Assembly (NCBI RefSeq): GCF_937958535.1
Contig: NZ_CALGNQ010000270.1
Coordinates: 1-37,662 of the forward strand
DNA: 37,662 nt
Source of the DNA: an uncultured Georgenia sp.
Lineage (GTDB): Bacteria > Actinomycetota > Actinomycetes > Actinomycetales > Actinomycetaceae
Reading direction: 5' to 3'
The notes under the pieces were generated by a model, which saw only the letters and a program-made list of their open reading frames with translations, was not told where the DNA came from and made no database searches. A program made the translations under genes and the position numbers. Shown here piece by piece: positions 7,688 through 15,379 of the stretch; the stretch's first letter is position 1, and the number at the start of each line of letters is the position of its first letter.

Positions 7688-7819
7688 TCACTGCTCGGCG
7701 CGCAGGACGGCGCGCCGGGCCCGGTACTCCGCCTCGTCGATCTCGCCGGCAGCGAACCGCTCGGCCGGCGCCCGTTCACCGGCCGGCCCGCCGGCGCCGG
7801 CTGCGGGCGGGTGAGGCAC
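7688..7819 (-). CDS. SHOCT-like mini-ORF (43 aa), possibly a remnant
   Basis: The minus-strand frame ends in 'PAERFAAGEIDEAEYRARRA' followed by 'VLRAEQ'. This closely fits the SHOCT domain pattern (a short helical hairpin, ER-x2-G-x-I-x-x-x-E-Y/F-x-x-x-x-x-x-L) usually found at the C-terminus of small actinobacterial membrane proteins. The only start that avoids dcd is a GTG at 7819, giving 43 residues with no membrane segment. It may be a free SHOCT peptide or the tail of a gene that has lost its front. It is divergent from dcd with a 10-base gap. Confidence 0.4.
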   Translation of the reverse strand: MPHPPAAGAGGPAGERAPAERFAAGEIDEAEYRARRAVLRAEQ

Positions 7820-7822
7820 AAT
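7817..7822 (+). promoter_or_regulatory. candidate -10 box for a leaderless dcd transcript
   Basis: CACAAT ends seven bases before the dcd GTG (7830), so the predicted transcription start coincides with the start codon. No Shine-Dalgarno or convincing -35 is visible. Confidence 0.4.
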
Positions 7823-7829
7823 CGCAGGC

Positions 7830-8408
7830 GTGCTTCTCTCCGACCGCGACATCCGGGCCCAGATCGAGGCGGGGCGTGTCCAGCTCGACCCGTACGACCC
7901 GGCGATGGTCCAGCCTGCGAGCATCGACGTCCGGCTGGACCGCTGGTTCCGGCTCTTCGACAACCACCGCTACCCGGTCATCGACCCGGCGCAGGACCAG
8001 TCCGACCTCACCCGTCTCGTCGAGGTGGACCCGGACGAGCCCTTCGTCCTGCACCCGGGCGAGTTCGCCCTCGCCTCGACGTACGAGCTCCTCACTCTGC
8101 CCCCCGACATCGCCGCGCGCCTGGAGGGCAAGTCCTCCCTCGGCCGCCTCGGCCTGCTCACCCACTCGACGGCGGGGTTCATCGACCCGGGGTTCACCGG
8201 CCACGTCACCCTGGAGCTGTCCAACACGGCGACGCTGCCGATCACGCTGTGGCCCGGGATGAAGATCGGCCAGCTGTGCTTCTTCCAGCTCTCCAGCCCG
8301 GCCGAGCGTCCCTACGGCGCCGGGGCGCATGGCTCGCGCTACCAGGGCCAGCGGGGCCCCACGGCCTCCCGCTCCCACGTCGACTTCAGCCGGGTCCGCC
8401 TGCAGTGA
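7830..8408 (+). CDS. dcd: dCTP deaminase (bifunctional dCTP deaminase/dUTPase type)
   Basis: The enzyme deaminates dCTP to supply dUTP and then dUMP for thymidylate synthesis. It is 192 residues long. The signature 'EGKSSLGRLGLLTHSTAGF' contains S103 and R106, and E129 in 'GHVTLEL' is the expected catalytic glutamate. The 'THSTAGFIDPGF' stretch is like the M. tuberculosis enzyme, known to release dUMP directly. Its position just after a tRNA-Gly is one I recall from other actinobacteria. The GTG start fits the conserved 'LLSDRDIRAQI' N-terminus. It overlaps the next gene by GTGA. Confidence 0.95.
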   Translation: MLLSDRDIRAQIEAGRVQLDPYDPAMVQPASIDVRLDRWFRLFDNHRYPVIDPAQDQSDLTRLVEVDPDEPFVLHPGEFALASTYELLTLPPDIAARLEGKSSLGRLGLLTHSTAGFIDPGFTGHVTLELSNTATLPITLWPGMKIGQLCFFQLSSPAERPYGAGAHGSRYQGQRGPTASRSHVDFSRVRLQ

Positions 8409-9418
8409 TCGACGACCAGCTGCCGCTGCTGGACCGGGCTCTCGCCGAGCCCCGTCACCTGCTCGTGCTCTCGGCCGAGGTGCACCCCGACGAGGTGGAG
8501 GCGCTGGCCGTCTCCCACTTCGACGACGCGGGCTGGGTCGGGCCGGGTGTGCTGCGGCTGACCCGGGAGGCGCAGCTGACCGGGCCGTGGCGGGTGGACG
8601 ACGCGCTGCGCGCGGCCCTCGACCTGCCCCCGTGGGCCACGGCGGCGATGCTCCTGCGCTGCCCCGTGGAGCGCTCCTCCCCGATCCCGCCCGAGCTGCG
8701 CGGCCTCGGTGGCCTGCTCGACGCCTTCCCCGAGGGGGAGCCGGTCGGTCTGGAGCGCCTGGCGCTGGAGCACCTGCTCGGCCAGGCGCGGCGGCTGGCC
8801 GGAGCGTTGCGGGTCGCCGGTACCGGCACGGTGCTCGTGCCCGACCCGGCCTCCGCCGTCGACCTCACCCTGCACACCACGGTGTGGCTCGAGCCGGAGG
8901 CCTGCGCGCGGGTGCTGGCGCCGCTGCTGCCCGGGCTCACCCTCCCGGAGCCGGTCGCGCCGCAGGAGCCGCCGAGTGACCGGCGGGCGGTGGACGTGAG
9001 CCCGCAGCGGGCGCGCGCGGCGGCCCGGCTGGACGAGGGGGAACGTGCGTGGCTGCACGCCGAGGCGGACGCGCTGGACGCTGCGGTGCTCGCCCAGCCG
9101 CAGGTGGTCGAGGGCTACGCCCTGGAGGCACCGGTGCCCGGCGGGGTCCTGGAGGTCGGGGTGGCCGGTGACGAGCACACCCCGCTCGTCCTGCGCGCGC
9201 TGCCGTGGGCGCGCGGTGGGGTGATCAGCTACGAGGTGCGCTGGCGGCCGGACGACCCGGCCGTCGCGTTGGGGCCCCGGCCCCCGCTGGGGCTGCGGCG
9301 CGCCCGCGACGAGGTCCGCGCCACTGTCGAGCGCGTGGTCGTCGCGCTGCACGCTGCGGTGGGCGGCCAGGTCGTGGACGACGACGGGTTCCTCGTCGCC
9401 GTGGACACGCTCGGCTGA
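8405..9418 (+). CDS. hypothetical protein co-translated with dcd
   Basis: The 337-residue protein starts at a GTG overlapping the dcd stop (GTGA). I recognise no family. It appears soluble, acidic and leucine/alanine-rich, with no membrane segment, signal peptide or clear motif. The N-terminal third alternates hydrophobic strands ('HLLVLSAEVHPDEVEALAVS'), and the last third looks like a beta-rich domain ('GGVLEVGVAGDEHTPLVL', 'GGVISYEVRWRPDD'). The overlap suggests coupled expression with dcd, but a nucleotide role is only guilt by association. A stem-loop follows its stop. Confidence 0.7.
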   Translation: MIDDQLPLLDRALAEPRHLLVLSAEVHPDEVEALAVSHFDDAGWVGPGVLRLTREAQLTGPWRVDDALRAALDLPPWATAAMLLRCPVERSSPIPPELRGLGGLLDAFPEGEPVGLERLALEHLLGQARRLAGALRVAGTGTVLVPDPASAVDLTLHTTVWLEPEACARVLAPLLPGLTLPEPVAPQEPPSDRRAVDVSPQRARAAARLDEGERAWLHAEADALDAAVLAQPQVVEGYALEAPVPGGVLEVGVAGDEHTPLVLRALPWARGGVISYEVRWRPDDPAVALGPRPPLGLRRARDEVRATVERVVVALHAAVGGQVVDDDGFLVAVDTLG

Positions 9419-9426
9419 CCAGCGCG

Positions 9427-9455
9427 GCGGGGGCCCCTCGACGAGGAGCCCCCGC
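9427..9455. terminator. bidirectional terminator-like hairpin
   Basis: GCGGGGGC (9427-9434) pairs with GCCCCCGC (9448-9455), and an inner CCTC/GAGG adds four pairs around a 3-base loop. It lies between convergent genes and has no T-run on either strand. Confidence 0.55.
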
Positions 9456-9466
9456 GCGCGGCCGGT

Positions 9467-10087
9467 TCAGTGGTCCTCGCGGACCGTCCGGGCGGAGTCC
9501 TCGGCCTGGGAGCGGACGTCCTGCGCGGCGCCGGTGCCCTCCTCCCGCACGTGCTGGGCACCCTCGGTGGCCGTGTCCTTGACGTCCTGGACGGCCTGCT
9601 GGGCGGGTTCCCGCAGGTGTTCGGCGGTCTCCTTGGCGGCGGACCTCACCTCCTCGGTGGCCTTGGCGAGCGCGTCGCTCGACCGGGCCTCCTCGACGAG
9701 CTCGCGCTCCTTGCGGGAGGACGGGACCAGCCCGGCGACGAGCAGGCCGACCCCGAAGGCGATGAGGCCTGCGGCGAGCGGGTTGCCCTCGGCCTTCTCC
9801 TTGACGCGGTGGGGTGCCTCCCGGGCGAGCTCACCGGCCCGGTCGGCCTGGTCCCGGACGGAGTCGCCGGCGTCGGAGGCGGCGCCGAAGACCTTGTCCC
9901 GGGCGTCGGACGCGGTGCCGAAGACCCGGTCCTTCGCGCCGGTCACGGCGTCGCGCACCCGCTCGCCCTGGCGGTGGGCGATGGTGCTCGGGTTCACCCG
10001 GTCGGTGAGGGCGTCGACGTTCTCGCTGAGGTCGCTGCGGGTCCGGGCGATGTCCGCGCGGATGGCCTCGGGGTCGTTGGTGGTCAT
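9467..10087 (-). CDS. DUF3618 membrane protein with LEA-like 11-residue repeats on both sides of the membrane segment
   Basis: The product is 206 residues. The N-terminus 'DPEAIRADIARTRSDLSENV' is the DUF3618 signature. Residues 42-96 form five successive 11-mers beginning ER-V, DR-V, DK-V, DS-V and EL-A (for example DRVFGTASDAR, DKVFGAASDAG). One membrane segment follows at about 104-121. Residues 143-206 contain six more repeats with a hydrophobic residue every 11 positions (V147, L158, V169, V180, V191, V202). This period is typical of group 3 LEA and hydrophilin amphipathic helices. E. coli YqjD, a comparable membrane-anchored DUF883 protein, binds ribosomes in stationary phase; a similar stress role is inferred. 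It overlaps the upstream gene by TGATG. Confidence 0.85.
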   Translation of the reverse strand: MTTNDPEAIRADIARTRSDLSENVDALTDRVNPSTIAHRQGERVRDAVTGAKDRVFGTASDARDKVFGAASDAGDSVRDQADRAGELAREAPHRVKEKAEGNPLAAGLIAFGVGLLVAGLVPSSRKERELVEEARSSDALAKATEEVRSAAKETAEHLREPAQQAVQDVKDTATEGAQHVREEGTGAAQDVRSQAEDSARTVREDH

Positions 10088-10671
10088 CAGTGGTCCTGTC
10101 CTTTCACGGCGTCCGGGATCTTCTTGACCGTCTCGGTGGTGCGCGGCATGCCCTGTGCCTCCTTGACCTCCTTGCGGCCGGTGACCGCCAGCACGGCGGC
10201 GACGACCCCCCAGACCACGGCGACGATGAGTGCGGACCAGCCGAGCGCCGGGCGGGTGTCCCCGTCGCCGATCAGCGCGCCCAGCGCCCACCACAGGGCG
10301 AGGGAGAGGAAGAGGAGGGTGAACCAGCCGGCGAGCCCGGCGCCGCCGAACATCCCGGCGCCGCGGCCGACCTTGGTGACGGTCTGGGTGAGTTCGGCCT
10401 TGGCGAGCTCCAGCTCCTGCCGGACGAGCGTGGAGAAGTCCTCGGTGATGGTGCGGACGAGGTCGCCGATGCTCGCGTCCGGAGCAGGGCCGGCGGAGGG
10501 CGCACCGGCCGGCGGTGCTGTGTGCGCACGGGGCGCCGACCCTGGCGGTGGTTCGGTCAGGGGGACCGGACCGGGCGGTGGTGCGGTCGGGGGGACCGCA
10601 CCGGGCGGGCTGGCCGCCCCGGCAGGCGGGCCGCCGGGCGGCGTCGGGGGAGTGGTGCCGGGCACGGTCAT
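10087..10671 (-). CDS. Holin-X/YqjE-like (phage holin family) membrane protein
   Basis: The 194-residue protein has a Pro/Gly/Ala-rich disordered N-terminus of about 65 residues. The conserved PF07332 core follows: 'SIGDLVRTITEDFSTLVRQE' and 'LELAKAELTQTVTKVGRGAG', then two membrane segments ('MFGGAGLAGWFTLLFLSLAL', 'LGWSALIVAVVWGVVAAVLA'). Despite the family name there is no phage context. Such proteins occur in stress operons with DUF3618 or DUF883 partners, as in E. coli yqjCDE. It overlaps both operon neighbours (ATGA upstream, TGATG downstream), so the three should be made in fixed ratio. Confidence 0.87.
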   Translation of the reverse strand: MTVPGTTPPTPPGGPPAGAASPPGAVPPTAPPPGPVPLTEPPPGSAPRAHTAPPAGAPSAGPAPDASIGDLVRTITEDFSTLVRQELELAKAELTQTVTKVGRGAGMFGGAGLAGWFTLLFLSLALWWALGALIGDGDTRPALGWSALIVAVVWGVVAAVLAVTGRKEVKEAQGMPRTTETVKKIPDAVKGQDH

Positions 10672-11501
10672 CGGGAACCGCCCTGGTCGGGCACGCCGGT
10701 GGCGAGGCCCGGCGGGTGCTCCTCGAGGAGCGGGCGGCCGGTCGTGCCGCCCACCGGGGCGGGGGTCGTGGTCCCGTACGTGACGCTCTCGTACCCGGAC
10801 CCACGCGGATCACCCGCGGTGCCGCCTCGGTACCCCGTGCCGCTCCGGTACCCGGAGGTGCCCGAGCCGGTCGACGCCGCGGAGGAGTCGTCGCCGGTGC
10901 TGTCCTTCAGGCTGCGGGCGACCCGTCCGACGACCAGGCCGAGGCCGGCCGCGGCGAGGATGAAGGTGCCCGGGCGGCGGCGCGCGTAGCGGCGCACCTC
11001 GTCCATGACCGACGAAGGGTCGCGGTCCTCGAGCCAGCGGCCGGCGTTGTCCGCGACGTGCGACGCCCACCGCGCCACCTGCGTGGCGGGACCCGGCTCC
11101 TCGGCGCCCTCGGCCAACCGGTCGAGCTCGGAGGAGAAGGAGCGCAGCCCGCTCGCCAGCCGCTCCTGCTGGGCGGCGGCCTGGGAGGAGAGCTCGGACT
11201 GGCCCTGTCTCAGCAGGTCCTGGGCCTGGTGCCGGGCCTCCCCGACGGTGCGGCGCGTCTCCTGCCGCGCGGTGTCCGCGACCCGGGAGGCCTGCTCCTT
11301 TGCGGTGCCGGCGACCTTCCCCGCCTCCTCCCTGGCGGCCTGCGTCGTGCCGGGACCCTCGTCGGCCTGCGACGACGCGACCGGTGCGCCGGTCGGCGCC
11401 GGCGGTGGGACCACCGGGGAGGGTGGGCCGACCGGGGGTCGTGCCTCGTGCTGCCCGAGCGTCCGGGGGTCGCCCGTCGGTCGGGTGGTGTCCTCAGTCA
11501 T
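10668..11501 (-). CDS. YtxH/LEA-like stress protein, first gene of the DUF3618 operon
   Basis: The product is 277 residues. A proline-rich N-terminus of about 50 residues precedes an amphipathic region whose residues 60-103 form four contiguous 11-mers (AGKVAGTAKEQ, ASRVADTARQE, TRRTVGEARHQ, AQDLLRQGQSE), the LEA group 3 period. A glutamate/serine-rich helix follows. Near residue 200 is a single hydrophobic segment 'TFILAAAGLGLVVGRVA', then a Gly/Ser/Tyr/Thr-rich low-complexity tail of about 70 residues. The ATG at 11501 has a GAAGGGA ribosome site. The promoter probably lies in 11502-11858, divergent from the Mrp operon. No enzyme motif is present. Confidence 0.75.
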   Translation of the reverse strand: MTEDTTRPTGDPRTLGQHEARPPVGPPSPVVPPPAPTGAPVASSQADEGPGTTQAAREEAGKVAGTAKEQASRVADTARQETRRTVGEARHQAQDLLRQGQSELSSQAAAQQERLASGLRSFSSELDRLAEGAEEPGPATQVARWASHVADNAGRWLEDRDPSSVMDEVRRYARRRPGTFILAAAGLGLVVGRVARSLKDSTGDDSSAASTGSGTSGYRSGTGYRGGTAGDPRGSGYESVTYGTTTPAPVGGTTGRPLLEEHPPGLATGVPDQGGSR

Positions 11502-11858
11502 CTGGTCCAGTCCCTTCGGTGCTGTTCCAGCCCCGGCGCGACGCCGAGGCGCCGGACCAGAGTGCGCCCGATCGATTCGGAGCGCTCGTCGAAACTTGCG
11601 CAACCTTGTCCTGCACGCGAAGCGAAAAGGCGGGTCAGGGCAACGCTCGCGCAGGGTCCGTCGAACGCGTCGGAACCGCGTCACAGCCGTTGCATCATGC
11701 CTGTGGGAAGTCCCACTGGGCGGGCTGGGCGCACTCGCCGATTGGTAGAGTGCGCCTTGTCCCCGAGGCGGATCGCCTACAGCGTCCGAGGGGCGGTCCA
11801 GCGTGGGTGTCTGCCGGCCTGGGCGTGTCTTGACCGTCGACAACCTTGGGAGCCGCCG
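11502..11858. promoter_or_regulatory. divergent intergenic region between the stress operon and mrp operon
   Basis: This 357-base gap holds no gene I can support. It contains several palindromes: CCGGCGC/GCGCCGG (11533-11539 with 11549-11555), GAGCGCTC (11580-11587), TTGCGCAA (11596-11603), GTGGGA-AG-TCCCAC (11703-11716), and a 9-bp stem GGCGCACTC/GAGTGCGCC (11728-11736 with 11748-11756, 11-base loop). The 9-mer GAGTGCGCC occurs twice directly (11560-11568 and 11748-11756) and once inverted (11728-11736). I could not settle a -35/-10 pair for either operon. TAGAGT at 11746-11751 is a weak -10 candidate toward mrp. Confidence 0.6.
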
Positions 11859-14800
11859 GTGCTGCAGCTGCTGGTCCTCCACCTCGTGGTGGCAGTGATC
11901 GCGCCCGCATGCATGAAGCTGTGGGGCCGCCGGTTCTTCCTCGCCCTCGCCCTCGCCCCCGCGGCAGCCGCCGTCTGGGCCGGTGTCCAGACCCCGGCCG
12001 TGCTCCGCGGTGACCATCCCGGGGTCGACGTCTCCTGGGTGCCGCTGCTCGACCTGCACCTCAGCTTCCGCCTCGACACCCTCGCCTGGCTCATGGTGCT
12101 CCTCGTCGGGGGGATCGGGGCGCTGGTCCTGGTGTACTGCGCCGCGTACTTCTCGGCCTCGGCCAAGGGGCTCGGGCGTTTCGCCGGCGTCTTCGTCGCC
12201 TTCGCCGGCTCCATGCTCGGGCTGGTGACGACGGACAACACGCTCCTGCTGTACGTGTTCTGGGAGCTGACGACGATCACGTCGTTCCTGCTCATCGGCC
12301 ACTACTACGACCGGCAGAACTCGCGGCGGGCGGCGATCCAGGCGCTCGTCCTCACGACCTTCGGCGGGCTGGCGATGCTTGCCGGCTTCATCGCCCTCGG
12401 TGAGACGGAGGGCGGCAGCTACTCCCTCGGCGAGCTCGTCGCGAACCCGCCCACCGGCGGCCTCGTGCCGGTTGCGGTCGCCCTCGTCCTGCTCGGTGCG
12501 GTGACGAAGTCGGCGCTGCTGCCGTTCCACTTCTGGCTGCCCGCGGCGATGGCCGCCCCCACGCCGGTCAGCGCGTACCTGCACGCCGCCGCGATGGTCA
12601 AGGCGGGTGTCTACCTCGTCGCGCGTCTCGCGCCCGGCTTCGCCGACGTGCCGGTGTGGCAGTGGACGGTGGTCGCGCTCGGCGGCGGCACGCTGATCCT
12701 CGGCGGCTACCGGTCGCTGCGCCAGCACGACCTCAAGCTGCTCCTCGCCTTCGGAACGGTCAGCCAGCTCGGCTTCATCATCCTGCTCGTGGGCTTCGGC
12801 ACCCGGGCGGCGGCCCTCGCCGGCCTCGCCCTGCTCGGCGCCCACGCCCTGTTCAAGGCCTGCCTCTTCCTCGTCGTCGGCACCATCGACTGGTCGGTGG
12901 GGACCCGTGACCTGCGCGAGCTCACCGAGCTCGGGCGCCGGATGCCGCTCACCGCGCTCACCGCGGGGATCGGCACCGCCTCGATGGTCGGGCTGCCCGT
13001 CATGGCCGGCTACGTCGCCAAGGAGGCCGCGCTCGAGGCGATGCTCCACGCCGAGGGCGGCCGGGGTACCGCGAGCCTGGTCCTGGTCGTGGCCGGCTCG
13101 GTGCTCACCTTCGCCTACGGCATGCGGTTCATGTGGGGGGCGTTCTCCACCAAGCCGGGCGTCGAGCCGCCCGCCGCGCAGCGCACCTCCAAGCTCATCG
13201 TCACCCCGGCCGCGGTCCTCGCCCTGGCGAGCGTGGTCGTCGGGGTCCTGCCGGCGGCGTCCGAGCGGCTGCTCGCCCCGCACGCGGACACCTACCCGGG
13301 CGAGCCCGGGCACCTCACGCTGTGGGGCGGCTTCGGGCCCGCGCTCTACCTCACCCTGCTCGTCATCGCCGTGGGCACCCTGCTCTTCCTGGCCCGGGAG
13401 CCGGTCGAGCGGGTGCAGGGCACGCTGTGGGACTTCGAGGGTGCCGCCGGCGCCTACCGCCGGGTCATCCGCGGCACCGAGCGCCTCGCCGCGGACGTCA
13501 CCGCCTTCACCCAGCGCGGCTCGCTGCCCGCCTACCTGTCCACCATCCTCGTCGCCACGGTCGCCCTCGGCGGTGGCACCGCGCTCGCGCTCACCACCCT
13601 CCCGGACGACGTGCGGATGTGGGACAGCCGGGTCCAGGCAGCCGTCGTCGCCGTCATCGCCGTCGCCGCCTTCCTCACCGCCCGTGCCCGCCGCCGGCTC
13701 AAGGCCGTGCTGCTGCTCGGCGTCACCGGCTACGGGGTGGCGCTGCTCTACGAGCTCCACGGCGCGCCCGACCTCGCCCTGACGCAGGTGCTCGTCGAGA
13801 CGATCACGCTCGTCGTGTTCATCCTCGTCCTGCGCCGGCTGCCCCCCTACTTCTCCAACCGCCCGCTCGTGGCCTCCCGCTGGTGGCGCGCCGCGCTCGG
13901 CGCCGTCGTCGGGCTCATGGCCGGCGGGCTGGCGATGGTCGCGGCCGGCGCCCGCATCCACGTGCCGGTCTCCGTCGACTTCCCCGAGGAGGCGTACGAG
14001 TACGGCTACGGCCGCAACATCGTCAACGTCACCCTCGTGGACATCCGTGCCTGGGACACCATGGGGGAGATCTCCGTGCTCGTCGCGGCCGCCACCGGTG
14101 TCGCCTCGCTCATCTTCCTCCGGGCCCGCGCCCGGAAGATCGACCGCGCCACCGAGCTCGGCCCCGGGCAGCAGCCCAAGGTGTGGGGCACCCCCGTACC
14201 CGAGCGGGCGGCCAGCCTCTACCGCCGCCTCAGCGAGCAGCGCGAGGTCCACCCCGGCAGCGGCCGCGGGCGCCAGTGGCTCTCCGCCGTGCGCACCGTC
14301 GCACCGCAGCGCCGCTCGGTGATCTTCGAGGTGGGCACCCGCCTCATCTTCCACACCATGGTGCTGTTCTCCCTCTACCTGCTCTTCGCGGGGCACAACG
14401 CGCCCGGCGGCGGCTTCGCCGGCGGGCTGGTCGCAGGGATCGCGCTCACCGTCCGCTACCTCGCCGGGGGCCGCTACGAGCTGGGGGAGGCCGCGCCCGT
14501 ACAGGCCGGCTGGCTGCTCGGCTCGGGCCTCTTCCTCTCCGCCGGCGCCGGGGCGATCCCCCTGTTCTTCGGCGGGGACGTCCTCCAGTCGGTGCTCGTC
14601 GAGGCGGACCTCGGGATCATGGGCGACCTCAAGCTCGTCACGACGATCTTCTTCGACATCGGCGTCTACCTCGTCGTCGTCGGCCTCGTCCTGGACATCC
14701 TGCGGACCCTCGGCGCCGAGATCGACCGCCAGGGGGAGCGGGAGGGCGACGCCGCACCCGACGTGCCCTTCGACTCACCCGAGGTCACCTCCGACGACGC

Positions 14801-14861
14801 CGCCCCGGAGGCCGTGCCCGTCGGCTGGCCCGGCGGCCCGAGCGAGGGAGGTGCCCGGTGA
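11859..14861 (+). CDS. mrpA: Mrp-type Na+/H+ antiporter subunit A fused to subunit B
   Basis: This is the main subunit of the multi-protein cation/proton antiporter, about 1000 residues. The N-terminal two thirds resemble NADH dehydrogenase subunit L: 'LLLYVFWELTTITSFLLIGH' carries the conserved membrane Glu, and 'KSALLPFHFWLPAAMAAPTP' followed by 'AAAMVKAGVYL' carries the proton-path Lys and His residues. The domain around 'ALTQVLVETITLVVFILVLR' is the MrpA C-terminal part. The last 150 or so residues ('GHNAPGGGFAGGLVAGIALT') are an MnhB domain, so A and B are fused, as is common in actinobacteria. The GTG start at 11859 has TTGGGAG about six bases upstream. It overlaps mrpC by GTGA. Confidence 0.95.
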   Translation: MLQLLVLHLVVAVIAPACMKLWGRRFFLALALAPAAAAVWAGVQTPAVLRGDHPGVDVSWVPLLDLHLSFRLDTLAWLMVLLVGGIGALVLVYCAAYFSASAKGLGRFAGVFVAFAGSMLGLVTTDNTLLLYVFWELTTITSFLLIGHYYDRQNSRRAAIQALVLTTFGGLAMLAGFIALGETEGGSYSLGELVANPPTGGLVPVAVALVLLGAVTKSALLPFHFWLPAAMAAPTPVSAYLHAAAMVKAGVYLVARLAPGFADVPVWQWTVVALGGGTLILGGYRSLRQHDLKLLLAFGTVSQLGFIILLVGFGTRAAALAGLALLGAHALFKACLFLVVGTIDWSVGTRDLRELTELGRRMPLTALTAGIGTASMVGLPVMAGYVAKEAALEAMLHAEGGRGTASLVLVVAGSVLTFAYGMRFMWGAFSTKPGVEPPAAQRTSKLIVTPAAVLALASVVVGVLPAASERLLAPHADTYPGEPGHLTLWGGFGPALYLTLLVIAVGTLLFLAREPVERVQGTLWDFEGAAGAYRRVIRGTERLAADVTAFTQRGSLPAYLSTILVATVALGGGTALALTTLPDDVRMWDSRVQAAVVAVIAVAAFLTARARRRLKAVLLLGVTGYGVALLYELHGAPDLALTQVLVETITLVVFILVLRRLPPYFSNRPLVASRWWRAALGAVVGLMAGGLAMVAAGARIHVPVSVDFPEEAYEYGYGRNIVNVTLVDIRAWDTMGEISVLVAAATGVASLIFLRARARKIDRATELGPGQQPKVWGTPVPERAASLYRRLSEQREVHPGSGRGRQWLSAVRTVAPQRRSVIFEVGTRLIFHTMVLFSLYLLFAGHNAPGGGFAGGLVAGIALTVRYLAGGRYELGEAAPVQAGWLLGSGLFLSAGAGAIPLFFGGDVLQSVLVEADLGIMGDLKLVTTIFFDIGVYLVVVGLVLDILRTLGAEIDRQGEREGDAAPDVPFDSPEVTSDDAAPEAVPVGWPGGPSEGGAR

Positions 14862-15379
14862 TCGACACCTCCCCGAGCCTCGCGCTCGTCATGCTCGTCG
14901 TCGTCCTCGTCGGCGCCGGGGTCTACCTGCTCCTGGAGCGCAGCCTCACCCGGGTGATCGTCGGGATCTCGATGATCTCCAACGGTGTCAACGTCATGTT
15001 CCTCATCGCGAGCGGACGGGCCGGCGGGCCGCCGATCGTCGGCACCACCGCACCGGAGAACATGAGCGACCCGCTGCCGCAGGCGATGGTGCTCACCGCC
15101 ATCGTCATCACCCTCGGGCTCACCGCCTTCCTGCTCTCGCTGGCCTACCGCGCGTGGCAGCTCAACGGGCACGACGAGGTGCAGGACGACCTCGAGGACC
15201 GCCGGATCGCCCGGCTCGCCGAGACCAACGTCGTCCCGCCCCGCAGCACCGACGACGCCGGAACGACCCTTGCCGAGGAGGCGGCCCTGGCCCGCGACGA
15301 GACCTCCGTCCTTCCCGACCGCGACCGCCGCGGCCGTCGCGGCCCCGGCATCGGCCTGGACGACGAGGAGCTGCGATGA
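14858..15379 (+). CDS. mrpC: Mrp antiporter subunit C with long charged C-terminal tail
   Basis: This NuoK-like subunit is 173 residues. The core has three membrane segments and the family motifs 'GVYLLLERSLTRVIVGISMI' and 'NGVNVMFL', then 'DPLPQAMVLTAIVITLG' with the conserved PLPQALVLTAIVI pattern. The Bacillus protein is about 113 residues, so this one carries roughly 60 extra residues. That tail is hydrophilic, rich in Asp, Glu and Arg, and presumably cytoplasmic. GTG start overlapping mrpA; ATGA overlap with mrpD. Confidence 0.94.
   Translation: MIDTSPSLALVMLVVVLVGAGVYLLLERSLTRVIVGISMISNGVNVMFLIASGRAGGPPIVGTTAPENMSDPLPQAMVLTAIVITLGLTAFLLSLAYRAWQLNGHDEVQDDLEDRRIARLAETNVVPPRSTDDAGTTLAEEAALARDETSVLPDRDRRGRRGPGIGLDDEELR

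Noticed and set aside
10087..10671. Phage holin annotation suggesting a prophage remnant.
   Set aside because: The family name is historical. No lysin, integrase or structural gene is nearby and the gene sits in a conserved stress-type operon.
11728..11780. tRNA-like segment: a D-arm look-alike (CTC-GCCGATTGGTA-GAG) followed by CGCCT/AGGCG, resembling an anticodon arm.
   Set aside because: The would-be anticodon loop is eight bases, there is no T-loop GTTCRA sequence and no acceptor stem, so it is not a tRNA. It is more simply explained by the GGCGCACTC/GAGTGCGCC inverted repeat.
10668..14396. A 1242-codon open frame on the minus strand running across the mrpA gene.
   Set aside because: Only the last 277 codons (10668-11501) look like a real protein. 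The rest is Glu/Gly/Arg/His-rich antisense shadow caused by high GC, opposite the well-supported mrpA.
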